Shown here: positions 38,927-48,319 of the stretch, one piece after another
Position numbering within the stretch: position 1 is the stretch's first letter
Layout: every line of letters begins with the position of its first letter
Origin: an uncultured Pelagibacteraceae bacterium
GTDB lineage: Bacteria; Pseudomonadota; Alphaproteobacteria; Pelagibacterales; Pelagibacteraceae
Length of the DNA stretch: 64,000 nucleotides
Direction: 5' to 3'
Assembly: GCA_902609645.1 (NCBI GenBank)
Contig: CACLSS010000001.1
Span: 1 to 64,000, forward strand
Notes under the pieces: model-generated
What the model was told of the DNA's origin: nothing
The model's input: the letters and a program-made list of their open reading frames with translations, nothing else
Databases searched by the model: none
Translations under genes and position numbers: made by a program

Positions 38927-39954
38927 ATTTTTAGTCCAAATCTTTTATTAATATTTTTTTTAGATACTATTTTAAAAAATTTTTTGTTGGTCATGTACCA
39001 TTTAAAAGTTTTATTTAGACCTTCCGTAAGTGAAATTTTCTGTCTCCATTTCAATTCTTTTCTAATTCTACTCGAATTTACCGCATATCTCTCATCATGA
39101 CCGGGCCTATCTGTTACATATTTAATCTTATTTTTGTTTGAAAATTTAATTTTATTTTTTTTGGCTATATGAAAAATATTTTTTACTATTTCTAGATTTT
39201 TTACTCTTTTTCCTGTTCCAATATTATAATTTTTTCCAATCTTTCCTTTTAAAAAAATTTTTAGTAAGGCCTCACAGTTATCTCTTACATAAATCCACTC
39301 ACGAACATTTGTTCCTTTTCCATATAAAGGTATTGATTTATTTTTTAATATATTAAAAATAATTTTTGGAATAAATTTTTCTGGTAGCTGTCTTGGTCCG
39401 TAATTATTACAGGAATTTGCTATCACTATCTTAGATGAGTAGGTTCTAAAATATGCTTTCAACAATTGATCAGCGGCAGCTTTCGAGGCAGAGTAAGGAG
39501 AACTAGGGTTGTAATTATAATCTTCATTTACATTTTGATGTTTTGGTATGTCACCATAAACTTCATCTGTTGATACATGAACTAGTTTTATAACCTTTTT
39601 ATTTATTTTACTAAAAGATCTTAGTGACTCCAAAATGTTAAATACTCCCATGATATTTGTTTTTAAAAATGTGTAAGGACTATCTATTGATCTATCAACA
39701 TGTGTTTCTGCTGCTAGATTAAAAATGCCATCAGGTTTATGTTTTTTAATAATTTTTAAAAATTTATTTTTATTATTTATATCCAATTTATAAAAAATAT
39801 ATTTCTTATTTTTTTTAAAATCCTTAACATTATAAGGATTTGCTGAATAACTTGATTTATCAATATTTATAACAAAGTAGTTTTTTTCTAATAAAAACTC
39901 TACCAAATTACTTCCGATGAAACCTTGACCACCCGTTACAATGATTTTTTTCAT
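38923..39954 (-). CDS. rfbB: dTDP-glucose 4,6-dehydratase-like
   Basis: VTGGQGFIGSNLV, HVSTDEVYGDI, SPYSASKAAADQL, DRPGHDERYAV. Confidence 0.9.
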   Translation of the reverse strand: MKKIIVTGGQGFIGSNLVEFLLEKNYFVINIDKSSYSANPYNVKDFKKNKKYIFYKLDINNKNKFLKIIKKHKPDGIFNLAAETHVDRSIDSPYTFLKTNIMGVFNILESLRSFSKINKKVIKLVHVSTDEVYGDIPKHQNVNEDYNYNPSSPYSASKAAADQLLKAYFRTYSSKIVIANSCNNYGPRQLPEKFIPKIIFNILKNKSIPLYGKGTNVREWIYVRDNCEALLKIFLKGKIGKNYNIGTGKRVKNLEIVKNIFHIAKKNKIKFSNKNKIKYVTDRPGHDERYAVNSSRIRKELKWRQKISLTEGLNKTFKWYMTNKKFFKIVSKKNINKRFGLKI

Positions 39955-40058
39955 ATATAAATTTTTTAAAAGAAATGATCTAATATATTAAATTTGTAAA
40001 AGAATTGCTTACTAAAATCAATTGTTGATTTAATCAATTTTTAAAATATAAATCTTGA

Positions 40059-40946
40059 ATGTCAAAAATAAAGAAAATTTTAGTTACTGGTGGTGCTGGA
40101 TTTGTAGGCACTAATTTAATTAACCTTCTTTTGAAAAAAACTAAATATAAAATTATAAGTATAGATGATTATTCATCTGGAACAAAAAAAAATCACCTAA
40201 GAAGTAATAGAGTAAAATATTATAAAGGTAACACAAAGAATATTTCTGAAATAATAAAAAATCCAAGAGGAATTATTGCGGTTTTTCACTTTGGAGAATT
40301 TGCAAGAATATATCAAAGCTTTATTAAAATGAATAAATGTATAAATTCTAATTCTGTGGGTACTAATGCTGTTTTTAATTACTGTTTAAAAAACAAAATT
40401 AAACTTATATACTCAGCTACATCTGCTTCTTTAGGCAATAAAGGAAGTGATAAAAATTTATCTCCTTATGCATTTACTAAGGCAAAAAATTTAGAATTAC
40501 TAGAAAATTTAAAAAAATGGTTCAATTTTAAATACGAAGTAATTTACTTTTATAATGTTTATGGTCCAAATCAGATTTGTGTTGGGGATATGGCTACAGT
40601 CATTGGAATTTTCGAGAACAATTATAAAAAAAGAAAATCTCTTCCAGTTGTAAAACCTGGAACACAAACTAGAAGATTTACACACATATTTGATACTGTT
40701 GAAGTTTGTTATATGGCATGGAAAAAAAATTTATGTAGACATTATAGTATTGCGAATAAAAAAACATATTCGATTAATGCGGTTGCAAAAATGTTTAAAA
40801 CAAAAATAAGATATTTGCCTAAACGTAAAGGAGAGCGATATGCTTCTGCTCTAACTAACAAAAATCTTTCAAATAAAGTATATAAGTATTTTGGTAAAAT
40901 AGAACTTAAAAATTATATTCAAAATTTTTTACTAAAAATAAATTAA
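40059..40946 (+). CDS. NAD-dependent sugar epimerase (UDP-glucose 4-epimerase-like)
   Basis: VTGGAGFVGTNLINLL, SATSASLG, YAFTKAKN, YNVYGPNQ. Confidence 0.87.
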   Translation: MSKIKKILVTGGAGFVGTNLINLLLKKTKYKIISIDDYSSGTKKNHLRSNRVKYYKGNTKNISEIIKNPRGIIAVFHFGEFARIYQSFIKMNKCINSNSVGTNAVFNYCLKNKIKLIYSATSASLGNKGSDKNLSPYAFTKAKNLELLENLKKWFNFKYEVIYFYNVYGPNQICVGDMATVIGIFENNYKKRKSLPVVKPGTQTRRFTHIFDTVEVCYMAWKKNLCRHYSIANKKTYSINAVAKMFKTKIRYLPKRKGERYASALTNKNLSNKVYKYFGKIELKNYIQNFLLKIN

Positions 40947-40949
40947 TAT

Positions 40950-41477
40950 TTAGTGACCTGGAAACTCTATTAAACTTTTTGTAAAATAAGATTTCTCAAT
41001 CAGTTTTTTATTTCCACCTAAATCAAATAAATTTATAATAAAAATAAATCCTGCAACCTTACCCTTTGACATCTCTACTAATTTTGCTCCAGCTTCAGCA
41101 GTTCCTCCAGTAGCAATTAGGTCATCAATTATTAATATTTTTTCTCCGTTGTTAATGGAATCTTTGTGAATTTCTAATGTTGCCTCTCCATATTCTAATT
41201 GAAAATCAACTGAAACCTTTTCTGCAGGTAACTTATTTTTTTTTCTCATCAGTATGAAAGGTTTTTTCAACTTGTAGGAAACCGCTGATGCAAAAATAAA
41301 ACCTCTTGACTCTATAGCAGCAATTTTATCAAATTCTAATTTCTTTGAAATATCAACAATTTGATCAATTGAGTAATTAAATGCTTTAGAGTCTTTTATT
41401 AATGTGGTTATATCTCTAAACAATATACCCTTTTTTGGATAATCTGGAATTGATCTTATATATTCTTTTAAATCCAT
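40950..41477 (-). CDS. apt: Adenine phosphoribosyltransferase
   Basis: IPDYPKKGILFRDITTLI, ESRGFIFA, ILIIDDLIATGGTAEAG. Confidence 0.96.
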   Translation of the reverse strand: MDLKEYIRSIPDYPKKGILFRDITTLIKDSKAFNYSIDQIVDISKKLEFDKIAAIESRGFIFASAVSYKLKKPFILMRKKNKLPAEKVSVDFQLEYGEATLEIHKDSINNGEKILIIDDLIATGGTAEAGAKLVEMSKGKVAGFIFIINLFDLGGNKKLIEKSYFTKSLIEFPGH

Positions 41478-41520
41478 ATTTTACTTCATTATCTAACAAA
41501 AAAAGATTAATAATTAAATC

Positions 41521-42396
41521 ATGAAAAATAGAAAGCTTGGGATAATTGGTGGAAGTGGTTTATATAAAATGGAGGGTTTTGAAAAACCGAAGTGGAAAAA
41601 AGTAGATACCCCTTGGGGAAGCCCCTCTGACTCTGTGATGATAGCAAAATTTTATGGAAATGAGATATGTTTCATACCTAGACACTCAAGGGGTCACAAA
41701 ATAAGCCCCACAAATATAAACTTTAGAGCAAACATTGATGCTATGAAACAACTTGGGGTAACCGATCTAATATCTGTATCCGCTGTAGGTTCATTAAAAG
41801 GAAATTTAGACCCTGGAACATTTGTCATTGTTGATCAATTCATAGATAGAACTTTTTCAAGAGTAAAAACCTTCTTTGATAACGAAATTGTTGCTCATGT
41901 ATCAATGGCGCAGCCAACTAGCAAAATTTTAAGAGAATGTTGTGAAGAGGTTCTAAAAAAACTTGATATAAAACATCAGATGGGAGGAACCTACGTAGTT
42001 ATGGAAGGTCCCCAGTTCTCAACTTTTGCTGAGTCTAATTTATATAGATCTTGGAATGCTGACGTAATTGGTATGACAAACATGCCTGAAGCAAAATTAG
42101 CAAGAGAAGCTGAAATTAGGTATTGCACGGTAGCAATGGTTACGGATTATGATTGTTGGCACTCTGAGCATGAAGAAGTAGATGTTGCTATGGTTGTTAA
42201 AACTTTACAAAATAATGCATCCAATGCACAAAACATGATTAAAGAATTAATTAAAACCTACAAACAGTTCTATGATGAAAAAGATCCTGCAAACAATTGT
42301 TTGGATACAGCTATTATTACAGATCCAAAATTAATGACAAAAGAAACTAAAGAAAAATTAAATCATATAGCTGGAAGAGTTTTTAAAAAGAAATGA
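41521..42396 (+). CDS. mtnP: S-methyl-5'-thioadenosine phosphorylase
   Basis: GIIGGSGLYKMEGF, PRHSRGHKISPTNINFRANI, VMEGPQFSTFAESNLYRSW..VIGMTNMPEAKLAREAE. Confidence 0.95.
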   Translation: MKNRKLGIIGGSGLYKMEGFEKPKWKKVDTPWGSPSDSVMIAKFYGNEICFIPRHSRGHKISPTNINFRANIDAMKQLGVTDLISVSAVGSLKGNLDPGTFVIVDQFIDRTFSRVKTFFDNEIVAHVSMAQPTSKILRECCEEVLKKLDIKHQMGGTYVVMEGPQFSTFAESNLYRSWNADVIGMTNMPEAKLAREAEIRYCTVAMVTDYDCWHSEHEEVDVAMVVKTLQNNASNAQNMIKELIKTYKQFYDEKDPANNCLDTAIITDPKLMTKETKEKLNHIAGRVFKKK

Positions 42397-43463
42397 ATAT
42401 AAACGGAAAAGCATTTAGAACAATATGGTTCGATAATAACATTGTTAAAATAATTGACCAAACAAAACTTCCACATCAATTTATTATAAAAGAATTAAAA
42501 AGTGTTAAAGACGCAATTCTTGCGATTAAAAATATGGAAGTGAGAGGAGCTCCATTAATTGGAGCAACAGCAGCATACGGATTAGTTTTATCAATAATTG
42601 AAAAGAATGATCAGTCTTTTTTAAAAAAATCGAGTGAAGATCTGATCAAATCAAGACCAACTGCAATAAATCTAAAATGGGCAGTTGATAGAATGATGAA
42701 AAAATTATCTGGAGTTAATAGTGAGGAAATTTTAAATATCGCTATAAAAGAAGCAAAAAATATTTGTGAAGAAGATGTTGGCTTTTGTAAGGATATTGGG
42801 GTTAATGGCTTAAAGATAATTGAAGAAATATATAAAAAAAAGAAAGATACAATAAACATCTTAACTCATTGTAACGCTGGTTGGTTGGCAACTATTGATT
42901 GGGGAACTGCAACTTCTCCAATATATCATGCACATAAAAAAGGTATTAAAGTTCATGTTTGGGTAGACGAAACAAGACCTAGAAACCAAGGGGCAAATCT
43001 TACATCATATGAACTAAATGAGGAGGGAATATCAAATACAATAATTACTGATAATGCAGGTGGAATTTTAATGCAAAGGGGACAAGTAGATATGTGTATA
43101 GTTGGAACTGACAGAACTTTATCTAACGGGGATGTTTGTAATAAAATTGGAACTTATTTAAAAGCTCTTGCCGCACATGATAACAAGGTCCCTTTTTATG
43201 TGGCATTACCTAGTTCGACAATAGATTGGAATATAAAAAATTCTAGAGATATTCCAATCGAAGAGAGAAATTCCAAAGAACTCTCCCATGTAGAGGGGTT
43301 AGATAAAAATAATAAATTAACAAAAGTTCTAATTTATCCAGAAAAAAGTCAATCAATGAATTTAGCATTCGATATTACCCCTGCCAAATACGTAACGGGC
43401 CTAATCACAGAAAAAGGTATTTGTAATGCATCAAAGGAGGGATTAGAAAGTTTATTTAAATGA
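42393..43463 (+). CDS. mtnA: S-methyl-5-thioribose-1-phosphate isomerase
   Basis: MEVRGAPLIGATAAYG, THCNAGWLATIDWGTATSPIYHAHKKG, ETRPRNQGANLT, GTDR. Confidence 0.95.
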   Translation: MNINGKAFRTIWFDNNIVKIIDQTKLPHQFIIKELKSVKDAILAIKNMEVRGAPLIGATAAYGLVLSIIEKNDQSFLKKSSEDLIKSRPTAINLKWAVDRMMKKLSGVNSEEILNIAIKEAKNICEEDVGFCKDIGVNGLKIIEEIYKKKKDTINILTHCNAGWLATIDWGTATSPIYHAHKKGIKVHVWVDETRPRNQGANLTSYELNEEGISNTIITDNAGGILMQRGQVDMCIVGTDRTLSNGDVCNKIGTYLKALAAHDNKVPFYVALPSSTIDWNIKNSRDIPIEERNSKELSHVEGLDKNNKLTKVLIYPEKSQSMNLAFDITPAKYVTGLITEKGICNASKEGLESLFK

Positions 43464-44245
43464 AAAACAATTCTTATACACTTTTACAAGGATCAAATAG
43501 CGGTATAACTAGACTAAAATTAAACGATCCAGGAACATATAATTCTTTATCAACTAGTATGTTGAAATCATTAATAAGTAGATTTAAAGAGCTCGATAAA
43601 GATCAAAAAACTAGAGTTATCATTATTGAAGGTTCAGGAAAGGGTTTTAGCGCTGGTCATAATTTGAAAGAGGTAAAATCTTTAAAAGGCAAACCAAATT
43701 ATAAAAAACTATTTGAATTATGCTCAGAACTGATGATGGTTATAATAAATTGCAATAAACCAGTTATTGCAAAAGTACATGGCGCAGCATTTGCAGCAGG
43801 GTGTCAATTAGTTGCTACCTGCGATTTAGCATTGAGTACTGATGATGCAATTTTTTCAACACCTGGAGTTAACATAGGTCTTTTCTGCAGTACCCCAATG
43901 GTTGCTTTAAGCAGAAACGTTGCAAGAAAGAAAGCAATGAGAATGCTTTTAACAGGTGAACCAGTTAGCGCTAATCATGCTAAAGATATCGGTTTAATAA
44001 ATGATCACTTTAGCAACGATAATTTAGAAGAGGAAGTTGTAAAGTTAGCAGAAAATATTTCTTCAAAGTCTAGAAAGGTTGTTAAAATTGGAAAAAAAGC
44101 TTTCTATAAGCAATTAGAAATGCCTTTAGATAAAGCCTATAAATATACAAGCCAAGTTATGAGTGAAAATATGATGGCCCTTGATGCAAAAGAGGGAATA
44201 TCAGCTTTTATTGAGAAAAGAAAACCTAATTGGAAAGACAAATGA
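43460..44245 (+). CDS. Enoyl-CoA hydratase/isomerase family (ECHDC3-like)
   Basis: GFSAGHNLKEV, GAAFAAGCQLVATCDLAL, TPGVNIGLFCSTPMVALSR. Confidence 0.85.
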   Translation: MKNNSYTLLQGSNSGITRLKLNDPGTYNSLSTSMLKSLISRFKELDKDQKTRVIIIEGSGKGFSAGHNLKEVKSLKGKPNYKKLFELCSELMMVIINCNKPVIAKVHGAAFAAGCQLVATCDLALSTDDAIFSTPGVNIGLFCSTPMVALSRNVARKKAMRMLLTGEPVSANHAKDIGLINDHFSNDNLEEEVVKLAENISSKSRKVVKIGKKAFYKQLEMPLDKAYKYTSQVMSENMMALDAKEGISAFIEKRKPNWKDK

Positions 44246-44715
44246 TTTCAGATGATTTAATTAAAGAAACACTTCAGACTTCTAAAATCATAGCAATGGT
44301 TGGAGCAAGTGTTCCTAAGGAAAATGAAGCAGTTGCCAAAACGAGACTAAAGCCCTCGATCATTGTTATGAAATATCTTTTAGAATTTGGATATAAAGTT
44401 ATACCTGTAAATCCATTTTCAGTTGGAAAAAAAGTTAATGGAGAAACAATAGTTGAAAAATTAGAGGATATTTCTTCACAAATAGATATTGTAAATGTTT
44501 TTAGACCATCCAAAGAAACTCCTGATATAGCAAAAAAAGCAATTAAAGTTGGAGCCAAGACACTGTGGTTACAGTTTGGAATTCAAAACAATGTGGCTGA
44601 TGAGATCTCCAAATCCGCTGGACTGACTTGCATTATGAATAAATGTATAAAACAAGAATATCAAAGATTATTTTTAAAAATGAAACCAGTTTTCCCAGTT
44701 CTTTTGAACGATTAA
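44242..44715 (+). CDS. CoA-binding (YccU-like) protein
   Basis: IIAMVGASVPKENEA..VIPVNPFSVGKKVNGE..IDIVNVFRPSKETP; start overlaps upstream stop (ATGA). Confidence 0.85.
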   Translation: MISDDLIKETLQTSKIIAMVGASVPKENEAVAKTRLKPSIIVMKYLLEFGYKVIPVNPFSVGKKVNGETIVEKLEDISSQIDIVNVFRPSKETPDIAKKAIKVGAKTLWLQFGIQNNVADEISKSAGLTCIMNKCIKQEYQRLFLKMKPVFPVLLND

Positions 44716-44721
44716 TAAAAT

Positions 44722-46755
44722 TTATCTTAAAGAAGCAGCAATGTTTCCACCATCAACTGTAAGCACAGCTCCAGTTGTTTTTTTCGAAATTGCAAGATGA
44801 AAAAATGCTTTTGCAACATCTTCAGCTTTTACCTCATTAGACAATAAATTTCCTCTCATGTATGTATCCGCACTTACAGATCTAGCTTTTGCTCTTGTCT
44901 TAATCATTTCACCAGTCATAAGACCACTTTTTATTCTATCAGCATTAACTCCATTAGATCTTATACCTATAGATCCATAGTCAATGGCGTATTGTTTACA
45001 CAAGCTTAATAAAGCTGATTTAGGTAACCCGTATGGTCCAAAATTTTTTCCAGGATTAACAGATTGTTTGGATATATTGAATAATAAACAACCATTAATA
45101 TTTTGTTTTTTCATAATTTTGATTGCTTCAGCAGCACAATTTTGATGGGAGAAAAAATTAATTTCAAAACTTTTTCTTAAAACCTCATCACTTACTTCGC
45201 CTATAGCTCCTCCTGGAGCAGCCCCTGCATTTGATATTAAAATATCAAATCCTCCGAACTTTTCACAAATTATTTTAAAAGCTCTTTTTACACTTTTTTT
45301 ATTTGTAACATCACAATGTAAACAAAGTTCTTTAATTTTTAATTGAACATCTTTTAGACGATTAAGATCGTTATCGAGCAATACAACTTCTGCTCCGTAG
45401 CTTTTAAATATTTTGTAGGTTTCAAAACCAATTGTTCCTGTGGCTCCAGTTATAACGACAATATTTCCCTCTAAAAGTTTTTTCTTTTTTTTAATTTTAG
45501 CTTGTTCCAGCGACCAATATTCAACATCAAAAAGATCTTTTTCTGGTATAAATTTATATGAAGATGTTTCTTCAACGGAACTAATTACTTTTGCATTAGT
45601 TTCTGTCAAGTCACCAGCTATTTTAGCTGAACTAAGATCTGTACCAACACTAAACATTCCAACATTTTGCACAAGAACTACTCTTGGCGATGTATCAAGC
45701 ATAACTTTTTTACCTTTAACTTTTTTACTATTTACTTTGAAATAATTTACATATTTTTTTCTATAATTTTCAAAAGCTTTTCCTGCAGTCTTCTTAAAAT
45801 CATCTATAGATGAATTTTTTTTAGGTGTAATAATCAGAGGGAATGGTTTTACCCTTATAACGTGATCAGGTGTTGCTGTACCTTTTGATGTATAAGTTCT
45901 GACATTTTTACCATTTATGAAATATTCAAGATGTTTGTTTAATCTGTAATTAATCACAAATTTTTGATCTTTATTTTCTGACAAAAGACCCCTTACTATC
46001 GGCGCAATATCATGCGGGTTAAATTTAATATTATTTTTTTTAATTTGTTTTATTTTTTTTGATTTTAATTTTTTAACAGCTCTTTCTGCCTTTGAAACGT
46101 ATTTAATCATTAATTCATAAGCTTTTTTACAATCATTAGAGAAAGTAAAAATTCCGTGATTCATAAGTATTAGACATTCGATATCTGGATTTTCAGAATA
46201 AACCTCATTCACTTTTTTTGCTAACATAAAACCAGGCATTACATAAGGAACTATGCTAGCTTTTTTTCCAAATATTTTTTTACTTAAATTTAGTCCTCCT
46301 GGTCTATTAGTTACATTCATTACGGCATCGGCATGTGTGTGGTCAACATATTTATAAGGCAAGAAGGCATGTAGAAATGTTTCTACAGAAGGATTTGGTG
46401 ATTTAATATCTATTAAATTTCTTTTTTGAAAAGCAACCATATCTTCGTCTGATAAATATTTTTTCTTTCTGAGACTTAAAAGGGGATCTAATTTTACTGC
46501 TGGAAGGCCAGGTGGTTCAATGTCTGCCATATCCCATCCACTACCTTTGACACATAAAACATTATATTTTTTCCCGTCTATATCATTAATCGTAGTTTTT
46601 ACAGATGTATTTCCCCCGCCATGAAGAACAAGTTCAGGATTTCTTCCAAGAAGACGAGTTGTATAGACTCTTAAAGCCAAATCCTTAGAAAAACCAAGTT
46701 TTTTGTACTTTTTTACATAACGATTTGCAATTTTGTTTGACCAATTATTTTTCAA
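44722..46755 (-). CDS. Bifunctional class II aldolase / short-chain dehydrogenase (RhaD-ADH-like)
   Basis: GGGNTSVKTT, DHTHADAVMNV, LMNHGIFTF; C-term ITGATGTIGFETYKIF..SNAGAAPGG..YGLPKSAL. Confidence 0.9.
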   Translation of the reverse strand: MKNNWSNKIANRYVKKYKKLGFSKDLALRVYTTRLLGRNPELVLHGGGNTSVKTTINDIDGKKYNVLCVKGSGWDMADIEPPGLPAVKLDPLLSLRKKKYLSDEDMVAFQKRNLIDIKSPNPSVETFLHAFLPYKYVDHTHADAVMNVTNRPGGLNLSKKIFGKKASIVPYVMPGFMLAKKVNEVYSENPDIECLILMNHGIFTFSNDCKKAYELMIKYVSKAERAVKKLKSKKIKQIKKNNIKFNPHDIAPIVRGLLSENKDQKFVINYRLNKHLEYFINGKNVRTYTSKGTATPDHVIRVKPFPLIITPKKNSSIDDFKKTAGKAFENYRKKYVNYFKVNSKKVKGKKVMLDTSPRVVLVQNVGMFSVGTDLSSAKIAGDLTETNAKVISSVEETSSYKFIPEKDLFDVEYWSLEQAKIKKKKKLLEGNIVVITGATGTIGFETYKIFKSYGAEVVLLDNDLNRLKDVQLKIKELCLHCDVTNKKSVKRAFKIICEKFGGFDILISNAGAAPGGAIGEVSDEVLRKSFEINFFSHQNCAAEAIKIMKKQNINGCLLFNISKQSVNPGKNFGPYGLPKSALLSLCKQYAIDYGSIGIRSNGVNADRIKSGLMTGEMIKTRAKARSVSADTYMRGNLLSNEVKAEDVAKAFFHLAISKKTTGAVLTVDGGNIAASLR

Positions 46756-46852
46756 AATTAATCTCCTTTTTTATTAACAAGAATATTTTTAGTTGTAAAA
46801 AATTAAATAACAAGTATAAAAAAATAAAGAGTCACTAAAAAAGGTTGATACA

Positions 46853-47902
46853 ATGAAGAAAGTTGGAGAACACGTAACGATAGATTTTTTAGGCGTAAAA
46901 CGAGATTACGCTCCAGATTTTTATAATAAAGTTATATATAAAATAGCCAAAAAAGCCAAAATTGAAGTCCTTAACATCGCAGAAAAAATATTTAAACCTC
47001 AAGGATATACTTGTTTAGCACTTTTAGCGGAGAGTCATATGAGTTTTCATACTTTTCCCGAAAAAGGTATAATAAGTTTTGATTTCTTTACATGTGGAAA
47101 GATCTCTCCAACTGCAGCATTAGACATCCTCAAAGAGGAGATTAAACACGAAAGAGCTGTGGTAAGAAGTTTTGACAGAAGTAATAAGGGAATTTACGAA
47201 GATATATATAGTACACCTGGACATAAAAAATATTATGTGGTCAGCGATGTATTAGAGAACTTTGTTTCTAAAGTAGGACAACATATTGAAATTGTAAAAT
47301 TAGAGGAATTTGGACCATCTTTATTTATTGATAGTGAGTTACAAGTTGCAGAAAAAGATGAAAAAAAATACAGCGGTCAATTTGTTGGGTCTGCTTTAAA
47401 TCTATCTAAAAATAATTCAAGTGCTGCAATTATTGGTGGGGGAGATGGTGGAGTAGCTAGAGAGCTTTCGTACAAAGGCTTTGATTTAATTGACTGGTAC
47501 GAATTAGATCCCGAAGTGGTTAAAGTATGTCAAAAACATCTTTTAAAAGTTTGTGGAGATATTAAAGCCAACAACAAAGTAAAAACTTATTGGGGAGATG
47601 CTTTTGAAAGTATTAAAAAAGTAAAAAATTCAAAGTATGATAAAATTTTTGTAGATTTAAATGATGATCAGTTTTGCATTGATTTAGCGGCAAAAAATAT
47701 GAAAGGATTAAAAAGAATATTAAAACCGGGTGGAGTAATTACAGCCCAGGTTGGATGTATGTCTAAAAAACCTAGACAAGTAAAAAATTGGTTAGAGTTG
47801 TTAAAAAGTAATTTTGGTAACGTGGTACTTGATGAGGTTTTTATTCCAAGTTTTGACTGTAGATGGAATTTTGCTTCTTCATCAAATAAAGATTATTCTT
47901 AG
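46853..47902 (+). CDS. Fusion: S-adenosylmethionine decarboxylase (SpeD) + spermidine synthase (SpeE)
   Basis: SpeD site LAESHMSFHTFPEKG..FDFFTCG; SpeE AAIIGGGDGGVARELSYKG..YDKIFVDLNDD. Confidence 0.92.
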   Translation: MKKVGEHVTIDFLGVKRDYAPDFYNKVIYKIAKKAKIEVLNIAEKIFKPQGYTCLALLAESHMSFHTFPEKGIISFDFFTCGKISPTAALDILKEEIKHERAVVRSFDRSNKGIYEDIYSTPGHKKYYVVSDVLENFVSKVGQHIEIVKLEEFGPSLFIDSELQVAEKDEKKYSGQFVGSALNLSKNNSSAAIIGGGDGGVARELSYKGFDLIDWYELDPEVVKVCQKHLLKVCGDIKANNKVKTYWGDAFESIKKVKNSKYDKIFVDLNDDQFCIDLAAKNMKGLKRILKPGGVITAQVGCMSKKPRQVKNWLELLKSNFGNVVLDEVFIPSFDCRWNFASSSNKDYS

Positions 47903-48285
47903 TATTTAGTATACTCTTTAACCTCTTCAATATTTGATCCAAATGATCTATTGATCTCTTTTTTAACTTTTGCTCTTTTGTCATTCATAAAATGAACATC
48001 TCTTGAAACTTTAATAAATTTATCACTAAAATCTGAATTTTTTTCCAACAATCTTTTTTCATTTTCAATATCCCAAAGCCTCTCGTTTATTGATTTAAGT
48101 TCATTAAAAAGTTTCTTATATTTATCCAAATCTAAATCCTTTAAATCTATAGCTTTGAGACTTTGGTACTCTTTTTTGAGAATATGAAATGATTTTTTAT
48201 CAACTATTTTTTTCATCTTAATCTCTAAAATAGTTATTTTATCAGCTAATTCACCTAGAGAAATTTCAGCTAAAATTTTTTTCAT
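47899..48285 (-). CDS. DUF6165-like conserved protein
   Basis: ISLGELADKITILEIKMKKI..; next to heptosyltransferase-like gene. Confidence 0.6.
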   Translation of the reverse strand: MKKILAEISLGELADKITILEIKMKKIVDKKSFHILKKEYQSLKAIDLKDLDLDKYKKLFNELKSINERLWDIENEKRLLEKNSDFSDKFIKVSRDVHFMNDKRAKVKKEINRSFGSNIEEVKEYTKY

Positions 48286-48319
48286 TGAATATTTATAAAC
48301 TATGTTATTTTAACTTTTA

